A DNA stretch of 64,000 nt from Nigrospora sphaerica. Taxonomy: Eukaryota; Ascomycota; Sordariomycetes; Amphisphaeriales; Apiosporaceae. Shown here piece by piece: positions 41,645-53,234 of this stretch. Where the stretch lies: positions 9,006,398 through 9,070,397 of the forward strand of contig JAGVVL010000002.1 in assembly GCA_018287875.1 (NCBI GenBank). The letters run 5' to 3'. The notes beneath the pieces are model-generated. The model was not told the DNA's origin and did not search any database. It saw only the letters and a list, made by a program, of their open reading frames with translations. Each line of letters opens with the position of its first letter. The stretch's first letter is position 1. The translations under genes and the position numbers were made by a program.

Positions 41645-43501
41645 ACGTAGATGTCATATCAGCCGGACAGTCAGATCAGCCGGACACTTATCGGCACCTT
41701 CGCGACAAATCAATCAATTACGTAACCACAACGCCTTAAATCAATCTAATCTAATCGGAATCCGAATCTCCAGACGTCTCTACAACTATCTCACAAGTGC
41801 GCGCATTATGACCGGTGTTTCCGCAGGTGCCACAGCGCCTTTCGCGTGGTTGCGCCCTCCTCGCACGACTACTACTCGCACGCGTTTCGTCCCCTAACTG
41901 TCTATCTAGGTCCTTCTGGTCTAAAAGGTCTTGTCCCTCGCCGATACTAAGTGTACCCCCTTGCCTTACACGTGTTTTCTTTACTCTGCGACGTTTTACG
42001 AGGCTGCTATTCGCCTCTCGAAAGGTACGGACCTCGGCTCTTAAAAGGGCATTCTCGTGCATTATCGCCATCGTACCCTTCGTAATCTGGTCAACTGCCG
42101 ATAGAATCGGTGTCGGAGGGCTTCCCTGGTGACGTCGGACTCGACTTTTAATATAATCAGTCTGCGAAGTCGCCTCAGTCGGGTTGTGTGGCGTCTGAGA
42201 GGCCTATGGGATGGTCGCGGTCGGGAGGCTCCCGGTTGGCGAAGGCGTCGATAACTTAACATCTAGTTTCGATATGACCTGTTCCGGGTTTAGAGGGACT
42301 AAACCGGCCCCTCTGAATCCAGCTTTAACGTTTTTAGGTGTGAAAACCTTGGAAAACGCCGCCTGAAAGGCGATTAGGAACTCGGCCTTCGTGATATAAT
42401 TCACGTGCGATTTTATGAACCCTTCGATCTCGCGACCGTACGCCCGCTTTAATGGACCAAAACACCCAAAGTCAAGGGGCTGGAGAAGATGCGACGAGTG
42501 CGGAGGCATAGAGACCGTGATGATGTTCTTCTCTTTACAGAAAGCCTGGAATTCGGCCGAAACGTGGCTCTTGTGCCCGTCGATGACTAGGATCCGATAT
42601 GGTCCCTTTGTGCGCGTGGCAGTGTGTTTATCGAAATGCCGAATCCAGTCCAGGCCTGTCTCGTTATTGGTCTATCCATTCGAGGTAGGTTTGATTACCC
42701 AGTCGCGTGGTAAGGTGCTGTCGGTGTACCAGTTCGCGAGATGGGTTTTGCCTTTTACTGCTATAAACGGCGGGACACACCAGCCGTCCGCACACACCCT
42801 GGATGGCAGTAACCCATTCCCGATTACCCGGCTGGATCTTCTTGCGTTTTCCGTCGCGATCGGCGCCTGTAATAACCATCGAGGACGCGATCTGGCCTAT
42901 CATAAAGCCGGTCTCGTCGAAGTTGTACAGATCCTCGTCGAGAATGCCGTTCTTAACTCTCATATTATGGAAAAGCTCGAACCAAGCCGCGATCTTTTCA
43001 GGATCCTCGCAGAGGGCCCTCTAATAGTCGTATACACGAGATAAACGCGTCTTTAGTCGTGGTTGTCGCTTGATGAAGTTCGAGGCCCAGCGCGTCCCAA
43101 CGCGTGACGCGTAACGCGTCGCAAGAATAACATTAGCCATATCTTCCACATCTGGAATCCGGGAGCAAACCCTCGCGAATCGAGGTCAATTACATATGTG
43201 ACAATCACATTCTCTTTTAATTCCGTTAATCGATGGCGGACCGATCGGGTATCCTGTATGGCACGTATGCCTTTCATTCTGTTGAAGAGGGTCGATCGAG
43301 GGACATTAAAGATGGATGCAGCGCGTCGGACGAATAATATTGGGTCTTTTTGAATCGCTTGGACCGCTAGCGTAATCTGAGACTCGCTTGAAGGCTTTGC
43401 CATAATTCGTGGTGGAGTTATATAACGGTAAAGTTAAGATAGTAGAAATTAGTGGGAAGTGTCCGGCTGATCTGACTGTCCGGCTGATATAACATCTACG
43501 T
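41645..43501 (-). mobile_element. E2, pogo-type transposon
   Basis: The element is 1,857 bp between TA dinucleotides (41643-41644, 43502-43503) and 43-bp inverted repeats (41645-41687, 43459-43501), which differ at one base. Each end has acgtagatg followed by tcatatcagccggacag and tcagatcagccggacac. Transposase on the minus strand. It is the best preserved of the three siblings. Confidence 0.92.
41751..43403 (-). pseudogene. E2 transposase (HTH, DDE, zinc knuckle), few breaks
   Basis: The start is the ATG at 43403 (MAKPSSESQITLAVQAIQKD). A psq-like HTH with RRAASIFNVPRSTLFNRMKG is followed by a CENP-B HTH. The DDE domain shows LYNFDETGFMIGQ (first D), ILVIDGHKSHVSAEFQAF (second D) and SHLLQPLDFGCFGPLKRAY (third D). 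The C-terminus has a coiled-coil-like stretch and a CCHC knuckle CGTCGNTGHNARTC before the stop at 41751. The breaks are frameshifts near 43140 and 42670 and stops near 42600 and 42200. It acts on its own inverted repeats in the nucleus. Parts of the frame are clean, so this decay is recent. Confidence 0.85.
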
Positions 43502-43503
43502 TA

Positions 43504-43644
43504 ACAAAATAAGAACTTAAACTTATAATATAGAACTTAAATTAACTTTATTATTAACTTACTTACCCGTTCTTTAACATTATGTAACTTATTTAAGCTC
43601 GACACTACTTTTAAAACATTAAACCAACCCACCGTATTTATCGA
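43504..43644. other. AT-rich spacer between E2 and E3
   Basis: About 140 bp of AT-rich sequence with no feature that I recognise; the target DNA of both E2 and E3. Confidence 0.5.
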
Positions 43645-43646
43645 TA

Positions 43647-45592
43647 ACGTAGATGACAAGCGAGTGGCGCAGACAAGCAAGTGGCGCACTTACCGCCAAA
43701 TCGCGCCAATTCAACTTTAAGACACTACATAACCACAAATAAACATGGAGACCGCGTCGAAAGAAAGCCAGATGGTTCTTGCTATCCAATCTCTCCAAAA
43801 CGACCCCAATATTACCCGCAGAGCCGCGGCTAGGACATATAACGTCTCCGAAACCTCGCTACGTCGAAGAATGAACGGAACACGCGCCCGGTAAGACACG
43901 CGCCCTAATAGCACTCGATTAACGAAGCTAGAAGAGAATGTGATTGTCACATATATAATAGACTTGGATTCGCGGGGATTCGCGCCCCGGATGCCTAATA
44001 TGGAAGAGATAGCCAATGTTATTCTCGCGGAGTGCGACGCGTCACGTGTTGGGATATATTGGGCCTCGAACTTCGTGAAGCGACAACCCTAACTTAAAAC
44101 GCGTCTTTCTTATGCATACAACTATTAGAGGGCCCTCTGCGAGGAGCTTAAAAAGATCGCGGCTTAGTTTGAGCTTTTCCGCAACATGAGGGCAATGTAC
44201 GATATTCTTAACAAGGATCTGTACAATTTCGACAAGACCGGCTTTATGATAGGCTAGATCACGTCCTCGATGGTTGTTATAGGCGCTGACCGCAGCGGTA
44301 AACGAAAGAAAGTCCAGCCTGGTAATCGAGAATAGGCTACCGCGATCCAGGGCGTGTGTGCGGACAGCTGGTGCGTCCCGCTATTCGTAGCGGTGAAGGG
44401 CAAGAACTATCTCGCGAACTAGTACGCCGACAGCACCCTACCACGCGACTGGGTGATTAAACCAACCTCTAATAGATGGACCGACAATAAGACAGGGCTA
44501 GACTGGATTCGGCATTTCGATAAACACACTGCCGCCCGTATAAAGGGCACACATCGAATGTTGATCATCGACGGGCACGAGAGCCACGTTTCGGCCGATT
44601 TCAGGCTTTCTATAAGGAGAAGAACATTATCACAGTCTTAATGCCTCCTTATTTGTCATATCTACCCCAGCCTCTTAACGTTTGATGTTTTGGACTATTA
44701 AAGCGGGCGTACAGTCGCGAAATCGAAGGGTTTATAAAGGCACATGTGAACCATATTACGAAGGCCGAGTTTTTATCGCCTTCCACACCGCGTTTGTTAA
44801 GACTTTTACACTCGAAAACGTTAAATCCAGATTCCGCGGGGCTGGTTTAGTCCCTCTTAACCCGGACAAGGTCATCTCGAAGCTCGACGTGAAGTGACAA
44901 GGCCTTGTTCAACGACAACATGGACACGCCGTCGGGGACGCCAAAGTTCTCGGTCGCACGCGAGGTGCCACTCTCGGAGTCGGGTTATCGACGCCTTCGC
45001 CGACTGGAAGCCTCCCGGCTGCGACTATCCCTTTGGCCTCCCAAACGCCGCACAACCCGACCGAGGCAACTTCGCAAACCGATTTTATTCAAAGCCGAAT
45101 CCGCCGTCACCAGGAAGCTCTCCGACACCGATTTTATCGGCAGTCGACCAGTTTGCGAAGGGTGCGATAGCGATAATGCACAAGAACGCCCTTTTACAGG
45201 CGGAGGTTAAGACACTTCGAGAGGCGAATTCTAGCCTCGCAAAACGTCGGAGAGCAAAGAAAACACGTCTACGGCAAGGAGGAACACTCGAGATTGGCGA
45301 GGGATTAGATCTTTTAGATCAAAAGGACGTGGATACGCAGTTAAGGAGGCAACACATGCGAGTAGTAGTCGCGTAAGGAGGGCGCAACCGCGCGAACAGC
45401 GTTGTGGCATCTGCGGAAACACCGGTTATAATGCACGTACTTATGAAATAGATGTAGAAACCTCCTGAGAGTCATATTCCGATTAGTTTGAATTGATTTA
45501 CGGCGTTGTGGTTGCATAATTAATTGATTTCTCGTGGAGATGCCGAAAGGTGCGCCACTCGCTTGTCTGCGCCACTCGCTTGTCATCTACGT
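43647..45592 (+). mobile_element. E3, pogo-type transposon
   Basis: The element is 1,946 bp between TA (43645-43646, 45593-45594) with 43-bp inverted repeats (43647-43689, 45550-45592). Each end has acgtagatg followed by acaagcgagtggcgcag and acaagcaagtggcgcac. The transposase is on the plus strand, opposite to E2. Confidence 0.92.
43745..45486 (+). pseudogene. E3 transposase, broken by stops
   Basis: The start is the ATG at 43745 (METASKESQMVLAIQSLQND). The HTH reads RRAAARTYNVSETSLRRRMN, followed by DTRPNSTRLTKLEENVIV. The DDE part shows LYNFDKTGFMIG (E2 has DET), MLIIDGHESHVSADF and, after a shift, the PLNV motif. A C-terminal knuckle reads CGICGNTGYNARTY, with the last Cys lost. The stop is at 45484-45486. 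Several TAG and TAA codons fall at Trp or Gln positions, as in RIP. Changes at the catalytic region make it inactive. Confidence 0.8.
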
Positions 45593-45594
45593 TA

Positions 45595-45890
45595 GCCGAC
45601 TTTATATCGAGGCACATACAGGTTTCAATTTAAGAGAGATAGTAAGGAAAATGATTTTTAAGTCCTAATAGCGTGGTTTATTATGAATAATAACAAGAAA
45701 GCTGTGGAAAGTTTTGATCAGGCCTTAACAAGGCTGGAAAGAGATAAAGTAACGTCACTTAGGAGACAGCTTCTCCTCGTGGAACAGTAACTAGGTTATA
45801 ACATAAGGGGAAAAACAAAGGAAAGATGTGTTAAGTGGCACAGCAGTGCTTATATCCCTAGCTAGGGCAGGTCAGGGTACTTTATATAGC
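45595..45890. other. Stretch between E3 and the Gypsy-1 coding end
   Basis: This should hold the 3' UTR and 3' LTR of Gypsy-1, but I could not match it to any sequence beyond the 5' end of that element. No gene seen. Confidence 0.4.
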
Positions 45891-45899
45891 CCTCTCGGG

Positions 45900-47391
45900 T
45901 TCCGACTAGAATAGGTATCTCAATCTCCCTTCTCACCACTCGTGGTTGGGGAATCTCCGGCTCTTCGATCTGAATATTATGTCGGGAGGGTTTTGATAGT
46001 CTTTCTCGCTTTCTTAGGCGGGCATTGTGCTAATCAGGCTGCGTCTATAGTGCCAATGGGTCTTCGTGGCTCCAGCTATCCTTGCTAGCGTCAATTGGCT
46101 CCCAGGTTCTATTAAGGTCCTTAACGAATGCTTTTAGTCTGTCGCTATAGAAGACACCTTAGATAGGTACTCCGGTGACGTCTATTAGCTTAAATCGATT
46201 ATTAGGCAGGATCTTATCCACTCGATAGGGTCCTATCCAATAATACTGAAGCTTCCTGTTGTTAAACATGTCGATATGTTGGATATAGTCGTATACCAAG
46301 ACTAGGTGGTCTTTTATAATTGGTGTTAGTCGCATCCGGTGTTCGCTTCTCTAATCAACACCTTACACTCGTCGTCTGCGTTATACTGCAATTGCACGGC
46401 ATATGGTTTTGATATCCGACGGTCTGTTCTTAAGTATGCGAACTCTACGCTTAAGCAGCTCTTCCTAGCTCATGTCGTGGTCCTAATTAAGAATACGCCA
46501 CGTTAGCGTGCTAAGCTCGAAGGGTAATAGAGGCTCTCTACTATAAAGGAGTCGGTATAAGGACATGCCGAAGTACCAGACAACAGTTCGATTAGCCCAG
46601 ATAGCCAATAGAAGGAGTGATACCCAGTTCTTGCCACTGCCGTTAGTCATCTTTATAAGGCTCTTCGCAATACTCTTATGCCCAGTCTCGATTAGGCCTT
46701 GTGTCTTCGAGCTATATGCGGGTCCAAGCGAAATCTTATACCCCAACTCTTTAGCAGCGGCGACGACTTCGCCTTTATTCTCTGGGCCTCCGTCTACCTT
46801 GAGGCATAAGAAGCAGCTATACTGGTAGACAATGCGTATCTTAATAAATCGGACGATGGATACGGAGTCAACCTTCTTTAAGGCTATGGCTTCTAAGTAG
46901 CTGGATACCTCGCACCTTACTTCCACAGTGGCAGTGTATCCTTGATATACTGGCATGTACTGGACATCCAAGACCCACGTTGTGAGGATATCCGTTAGTT
47001 CCGTCTATAGCTGCGTATTAACAGGGCGTTGATTAGATGCCTTCGCATATTGGAGACAGGCGTTCTGCCACTGGCGAATATCGGTGTACATGTTACTCCA
47101 CTAGTAGAGGCTGGCGACTCGCTTATAGGTAGCTTCTCGTCCTTTATGCCCAAGGTCCTGGTATACTTAGTGAAAGATCTCTCTTCGCTAATTAAGGGTT
47201 TCCATTACTCGTCGTGGGGGTAGCTTGCTCGTTGGCTTCCTGAAAAGTATGCCTTCTTATAGAAAGAATTAAGCAGAATCCGATTTAAACCGTGTGGCTG
47301 TTCTCTTGAGGTTAGGTATGGACACGTCTCGTAGTCTGTCCGGTATCTCAAGGGTATCGAGGTAGTGTCTAATCTCGTCAATCCTTTTCTG
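45900..47391 (-). pseudogene. Gypsy-1 integrase, broken
   Basis: The integrase joins the cDNA to host DNA. The open piece 46483-46971 starts MDVQYMPVYQGYTATVEVRC (first D), shows CLKVDGGPENKGEVVA (second D) and TQGLIETGHKSIAKSLIKM (E). The C-terminal part near 46320-46100 reads DHLVLVYDYIQHIDMFNNRK and WIGPYRVDKILPNN, the usual barrel domain. Stops occur before and after. The VDGGPENKG form is a useful marker for the sub-family. Confidence 0.78.
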
Positions 47392-49676
47392 TTAAGGGTC
47401 CTGTTGATTAAGATGAATAGCAGTGATCTTCGCATCCACAAAGTCCTCAATGTCACCTTCAGCCTTATCATCGACGTTGTCGGATGGTCCTCGCCCCTTG
47501 CGTGAGAGTGCGTCCGTAATGTAGTTCTGCTTGCCCGGAATATGCTGTACTTCGAAAGCGAACAGCTTAATATACGCGAGCCATCTTATTAGCGGTGCCG
47601 ACAGTAACAGGTTCATCGAACAGTCGTTCAGCTGGTCGCGTAGGGTCCTGGCGTTAGTCTAAAGAAGAAACTCCGCGCCAAATAGGTAGAGTCTCAAGCG
47701 CCTCAGCGCTTTAACAATAGCTAAGCACTCTTGCTTGCCGGAGTCATACTTGCTTTCTGCTTTATTCCAGCATCCTAACTCGAAACGAATAGGCTTATAC
47801 TGGCCACCGATAACCTAGCTAAGCTCTACACCCTAACCAATGCCGGAGGCGTTTATCTTAAGGTAGAACTTGTGTGAGCCGTACTCTGGTTTGATAAGTG
47901 CTGCAGCGTCTGCCACTTCGTTTTTGAGTATATTAAGTGCTTTGTCTTAATCAGTACCCTAGCGGAAAGTCGTGTCCTTCTGGAGTAGTCTTATCAGTGG
48001 CTTCGCTTTGGCCGCGTAGTGGACAATCCATGCCCGAAAGCATCCGGCAAGTCTAAGAAAACTGCGAATTTCTGCAACGTCTCTACAAGCTGTCTATTCC
48101 CTAATCTTGATTACCTTTCTCTCTGGCAGCCGGCGACCATCAGAGCCACAGATATAGCCTATAACCTCGATCTGACTTTGGCACTATTAGGACTTGGAAC
48201 CATTAATAGAGACGCCTACCAGCTCTATATTGAACAACACGGCATCCAGGTTTTCAAGGTGCTCGAGAATAAACCGTCGAATACCAGGGTAGAGCTCTTA
48301 ATTAAGATAACGCGTAGTCGGTCCTTTAACTGGCACATTGTCGAAGAAGAAGTCGGCCTTTTCCTTTAGGATGTCGAACAGGATCCTAGCTATCACTCGA
48401 ATAAAATGTCCTAGTAAATTCGTGAATCCTTAAGGCAACGTCGTCTATCTTAGTACTCCGAGAGGTATTGAAAACGCTGTTATATCCCTACTCCTCTCTA
48501 TAAGTAAACAGTGGTCGTACTTAGAGAAGAGGTCCAGTCCTATAAGTATTTGACAGTTCGAAAAGGCTTTAGCAAACTCGTCGCACCCTTTAGGTAGGAG
48601 CGCGTCTTTAATCGTGACTCTATTAAGCCGAGTCGCCGAGTTAATTAGCCTCACGCTTCCATCTTTCTTACTCACCATAAACCAGCTGTTTCGGTACAGC
48701 CTGTGGTATTCCTCTAGCCATCCTTTGGCCAGTCTCTTCTTCAGGACCTCAATCGCCTTTGGTATCAGCGCACCAGGAATCGGCACGTTCTTAGCTTGCC
48801 ATATGACGTACGGAACCGTCCTGATCTCATAGGGAGGTGAGATCTCTAGCCGAATCTAGCCTATGTCTGTAATATCCTAAGCTAGGCATGCTTCTCGGTT
48901 CTGGAGGATCTGCTTAAAGATAGCCGTTTCTTCCAAAGTTATCTCCGAGGACTTGAGCTAATTAAGGATCTCCGCCTATCGCTTATCTGTCAGCTGCTCT
49001 TTGAGTCCTATAGTGGTGAACCTTAGCTGCATGTTTCTTATTAGCCCTTCTACTGGTTTAAGCGGCAATCTATCTCCGATCTCTCTTATCGCTTCGTTCT
49101 TTTATAACGTCGAACTAGCTGGCACAGTCCCGTCTGAAGGATAGTTATCAACAGGTTGCACCTTCTACGCCACTGTCTTATACATGGTGTTAAGCTGCTC
49201 CGTTAGCTTTGAAGGACCGTTTTCTTATTTTGGTTTACAAGGGAATGACTGAGGTGGAAAAATAGGGTAAGGAGGCGAGGGCGGGTCGTGGCTGCAAGGT
49301 GCAACCCCGTCGTCCCCCATGTACTCGTCTCTTAACAAACGTAAAAAGTCTAGGAAGTGGTCATCCGAAAATCGTCCAATTAAGGTTTCCTCACCCTCTT
49401 CGAAGGGTGTATAGTGTTAATCAAGCTCAACAGCTATCATCACGCTCACTGTGAACTCTGCGAAAGCGTATTGGCTGTCTGGTGGTTGTGAGGCTTCCAA
49501 CCTAAGGCAGCTACTGAGCCGGTTAGCATCCTTAGTAGCCCCCAGTTTTCCGCCTTCGCCCTAGTGACTTGAGGAGTCCTCTAATCAGCCTTCCTCTAGT
49601 CTGGCACTATCGGGTAGCGAAGCTTCGCGTTTCCAATAATAAGTTCCGTAAGCGGCATAGTCCTGTAAGGCACGTT
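47392..49676 (-). pseudogene. Gypsy-1 reverse transcriptase and RNase H, broken
   Basis: The part at 49560-48850 is a linker between protease and RT and includes FAEFTVSVMIAVELD and GRFSDDHFLDFLRLLRDEY. RT motifs at 48786-48445 are RLAKGWLEEYHRLYRNSWFM, VSKKDGSVRLINSATRLN and LIGLDLFSKYD. The polymerase box that normally reads Y-[LIMV]-D-D lies in a damaged stretch. RNase H ends with FAFEVQHIPGKQNYITDALSR (47616 on). Stops and shifts prevent translation. Confidence 0.75.
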
Positions 49677-50015
49677 TTAGGTAAAGCTAGCCTTAGTGTT
49701 ATAGATAAAGGGCAATCCTAGAATTATATCGTGCTTAGTGGTTTCAGGTTTGACCACAGCGAAGGACATCTTAATCTTGCGCCTAGCGATCCAGAGGTTG
49801 TCTTCCAGCTCTCCAATTATCTCAGTGATAGCGTTGCTTTCGGACCAGCCTTTAATGGATGTCTTCCTTTCTATAAAGGACAGACCATTTTGGGAACAGT
49901 AAGCAGAGGAGATGATGTTAATCGATACGCCGGTATCGAGTAATCCTCTAATCAGGTCCTCGTCGCTACTAGGACCAACTTTAACTAGTAAGCGTCCTAA
50001 TAATCGGGATTCCAA
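49677..50015 (-). pseudogene. Gypsy-1 protease domain
   Basis: The open stretch reads GLLDTGVSINIISSAY, an aspartic protease active site (DTG), and later DIILGLPFIYNT, the second conserved element (ILG..W/F). It processes Gag-Pol in the particle. The frame is open over 112 residues but continues into stops on both sides. Confidence 0.75.
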
Positions 50016-50829
50016 TCCTCCTTAGCTTTCCGCTAAAGTGACCTGCGGTGGGTTCTATTAATTATAAAGACTAATAAACTTTAGTAGGAAACTAGCGTCC
50101 TAAAAGGGTGTCAATAACGTTGACTTCTATAATATCGTGACTGTATGAAGCTGTAAGATTTGTGCCTTTAATTAGTGCCGTCTTCTATATGCCTTAGGAT
50201 AAAGTATCTCGAGCTTCAATGACCTCCTTGATCCCTTAATATCTCTTAACAGTCTCTCTTACTATATCCATTAGTGCGATACCCACTGCAGGCACGTTAT
50301 TAAGCAATTCGTTAAGTGTAAGAGGAAGTTTTGACCCCAATCGGCGTTGTAGTCGCAGTCGCTATCTCTGTACATCTTAATCAGAGGTTCCCACTGCAGG
50401 GTGGGTGCGCAATATCTCAGTGGGTGCGTCCACATTGTCGTCTAGCTAAGGTGCTTTCTCGATGTAGGATCCGTTTAAGAGTCTCACTCGCTTACCGGCT
50501 GCATTAACCTCATAGCCGTCTGTCTTATCTGGTACTTCCTTAACGGTTACGACGTTTAAAAGCAGAGGTCTTACCTTAGTTTCAACTTCTTAAAGTTCTA
50601 AGCCCGAGCTGTCAGTACTAGTCTACACAAACTCGAAGTCTACTAATAGTGTAAATGCGGCGTTATAGTCGACGATCTTTTTAACTGTCGCTACTTTTAA
50701 GTCGGCTCTTTATAGAACCTTGGCCTAATTAGTGGCTTATGCTTTCTTCGACTGGACTTCTTCGATATATATAGCGGCTTCGTCGGCAGTTAGAAGGTCC
50801 TGTTTCCGTAACTCGTTCCTTATAAAGGC

Positions 50830-52222
50830 TTACTAACGCGCGTTCTCTCTTCGCTAGTGAAAGACCACTTTAAACAGCTCCCAAACAGTTGGCTTGCTAT
50901 ATCTCACTGCGTCTAAAGAAATGTCTCTCTCTAGCCATTCCCCGTGGTCGTTGCGGCTGCTAAGTCGGAACCTTTTAGCGTCTAGATCGAAATAAGCGAT
51001 ACCTTCTTGGTCCAGCAAAGCCAGCATGCCACAGCGCATGCTCCTGTGGTCCATCATTCCGCAAATATAGCAGCCACCCAGGGCATAAGTCCTGGTGTAC
51101 GGGATCTGGTCGACTGGCCGTACTCTGTCGTAGGATCCTCTACCACCACGGCCACCCTAACCGTAGCCCTATAAGTAGTCCCGCCCTTAATTGCGTTAAC
51201 TTGATATATTTACTACTGATCACCAGTATACGCTCGGTCGTTCGCTTAGTTCTATGCAAGCTAGATCGTAAGAAGCTTCAATTCCTCGAGTTCCTTATAT
51301 AGCTTATTTATAGGGTTATCACTGGCCCTGGCCTGGTGCTCTTAGGTGCCTTCTTTATCAGCTCCTAAGGTACCTTCTAAATAAGGGTACGCTCTTCTGC
51401 TGCTTGAATACCGGCGCTAACAGGGTCTAAGGTGTTGGCGAACTGCTTCTCTTCCACTATCCAGTTCAGTAGGTACTGGATCGTGTCATCGTATCCCATG
51501 TCTTTGCACTTCCTATACAGACAGCGTTAGATCTTTAGGTGCAATCGCTTAATCAGACCTTCCCGTGTGGGCTTAGCTCGGTTCCTATAGCTGCTGGCGC
51601 GTGTTTCGAGCTCTTATGCTAGCTGCTAATATTCGATCAAGTAGTTAAAGATTTCTATATAGTCGCTAAGCTTAGGACCTAACTTTAAAGTCGACAGTTT
51701 CTAGCTGACCGGTATCTGCTGTAACAGATCGCCTAGCTTAAATTTAGAGAGTATGTTATCTTTCATCTCTTTCCAATTGTTGCTCCGTATAAGGCAGTTT
51801 CTAACTATAAATAGTGTCCGCTAACCTTTGCAGTAGGCTATAAGCTCTGCTATCTTGTCTTCGTCTAGTAGCTTAAAGCGTCGCATATAGAGTTCGTACA
51901 TCTCTAGGAAGGCGGAGACATTGCTGCCATCGAACTGAATGTGCAGGTAATGTCCAGGGTCAGGCGGCGGTCTCTGGCCTATCCAGGACCAAGCAGGCGG
52001 TATAGGAATTGCAGGCTGGTCCTACACTCCTTGCGCATGTCCTTGATTATAGGAAGACACTGGGCCCTCAGTCGTAGGTTGCGGCTGATCTTGCGTTCTA
52101 GAGGTGTCCGGCATATTGACAGGGATATCTTCCTCGGAAGACTGGGAGTTTCCTTTAACGACGTTGTCAGATAACAGATTCTGGAAGGGTAATTCTTAAT
52201 CAAGGCCGTCAGAGTCTGACAT
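50830..52222 (-). pseudogene. Gypsy-1 gag, broken
   Basis: The start is the ATG at 52222 (MSDSDGLD, then a stop where a coding codon is expected). The body reads HYLHIQFDGSNVSAFLEMYE, RRFKLLDEDKIAELIAYCKG and LQQIPVSQKLSTLKLGPKLS, the helical capsid part. A Gly/Arg-rich stretch and a CCHC-type knuckle (CYICGMMDHRSMRC) follow. The open piece at 50854-51057 covers the knuckle and the next 50 residues. Gag forms the virus-like particle. Stops fit RIP. Confidence 0.7.
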
Positions 52223-52700
52223 GACAATAGGGAGGTGGGTGATGGTGGTGGTCTGTCGCTTAGGTAATCAGTTTTAAAGCAATATGTAGGGGTTCGCAGT
52301 TGTCGACGAGATCGCATCTGCTAATACACTCTTGCCAGTCTGCGGCCCTGTCTGCTGTTCGGCCCGAGTCGTACTGCTGTATTAGAGTGATTAACCTTAT
52401 ATTCCCTATACTCTGAAAGGATCGTCACTTAAATCTGGGTTATGTTCTAACATAACCTAAAAATCTGTTCTAAAAAGCGTTGAGTCTATATAATAATAAG
52501 GTTAGCAATTAAGTTAGCTTGATTAATAAATCCTACACTTAAAACTGTAGCTCTTATAGCCCTAAACATAGTTTAACGTGCGCGGTGTAGGTAGCATGCC
52601 CGCCATCACCTAAAACCCGCCGCTTAACACCAATGTTTGGTTTCAGCTTCAGTATAGCTGCATTCAGCGGCCGATAATTAACGTTTTGCTCTATAATATC

Positions 52701-53234
52701 AGTAGTCAAAGCACATAAAGTGAGGGAAATTAAACCTCTAATGTATCAGTTTCTAGGGGTACTCAAACTTCCCTCCTTTAACAGGTCCTCAAATCTCATC
52801 AGTCTTCTTTAATACTTAATCCCATATATATTTGACTATTAATTAAGAGGTTCACAGTTCGAGTCTATATAGGGGAGCCATAGAATAGACAAACCCCAGA
52901 TAAAGGAGTCTAGTAGAAGGACGCGGTCGTAAGGTCGATCCAAACGGAGTGGTTGCGAGCCCTTATGTCAAATATCACAAGTAAAGATATGTGGATGGTC
53001 TTGATCAAGGGTCGCAGCAAGTGAGGAGGTAAAGAATGAGGTTTAAAGTCAAGAGCAAAGGAGTGTGAATTCATGAAGCATGGTGGTCAACAGGTTGAAT
53101 TGTGTTGTGTATGTGTCTGCGTGTCTCTCACATAGCTAACTGCGAACGGTTGAGCGTTCCTATTTAAAGTGCATTGGCCTGATCAAGGTTCAAGCCATCA
53201 TTCCCTATCCCCGTCTCAATAACTTAATGTTCTT
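52701..53234. other. Upstream part of Gypsy-1 and flank, no gene seen
   Basis: This probably contains the Gypsy-1 5' LTR, but no second copy is available to prove it. A sequence ttggtgttaagcggcggg (minus strand, near 52640) could be a primer binding site. The motif cttgatcaag occurs here and again inside the 298-bp insert downstream. Confidence 0.35.

Larger units (their letters stand above)
45891..52700 (-). mobile_element. Gypsy-1, Ty3/Gypsy-type retrotransposon, minus strand, no LTR identified
   Basis: Gag, protease, RT, RNase H and integrase appear in this order along the minus strand from about 52222 to 45900, which is the Gypsy arrangement. I could not identify matching LTRs at either end, so the outer limits are approximate. 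E3 may have removed or displaced the 3' end. Many stops are present. Confidence 0.75.

Noticed and set aside
43717..44016. 99-residue minus-strand frame in E3
   Set aside because: Antisense to the E3 transposase N-terminus, which aligns with E1 and E2 on the plus strand.
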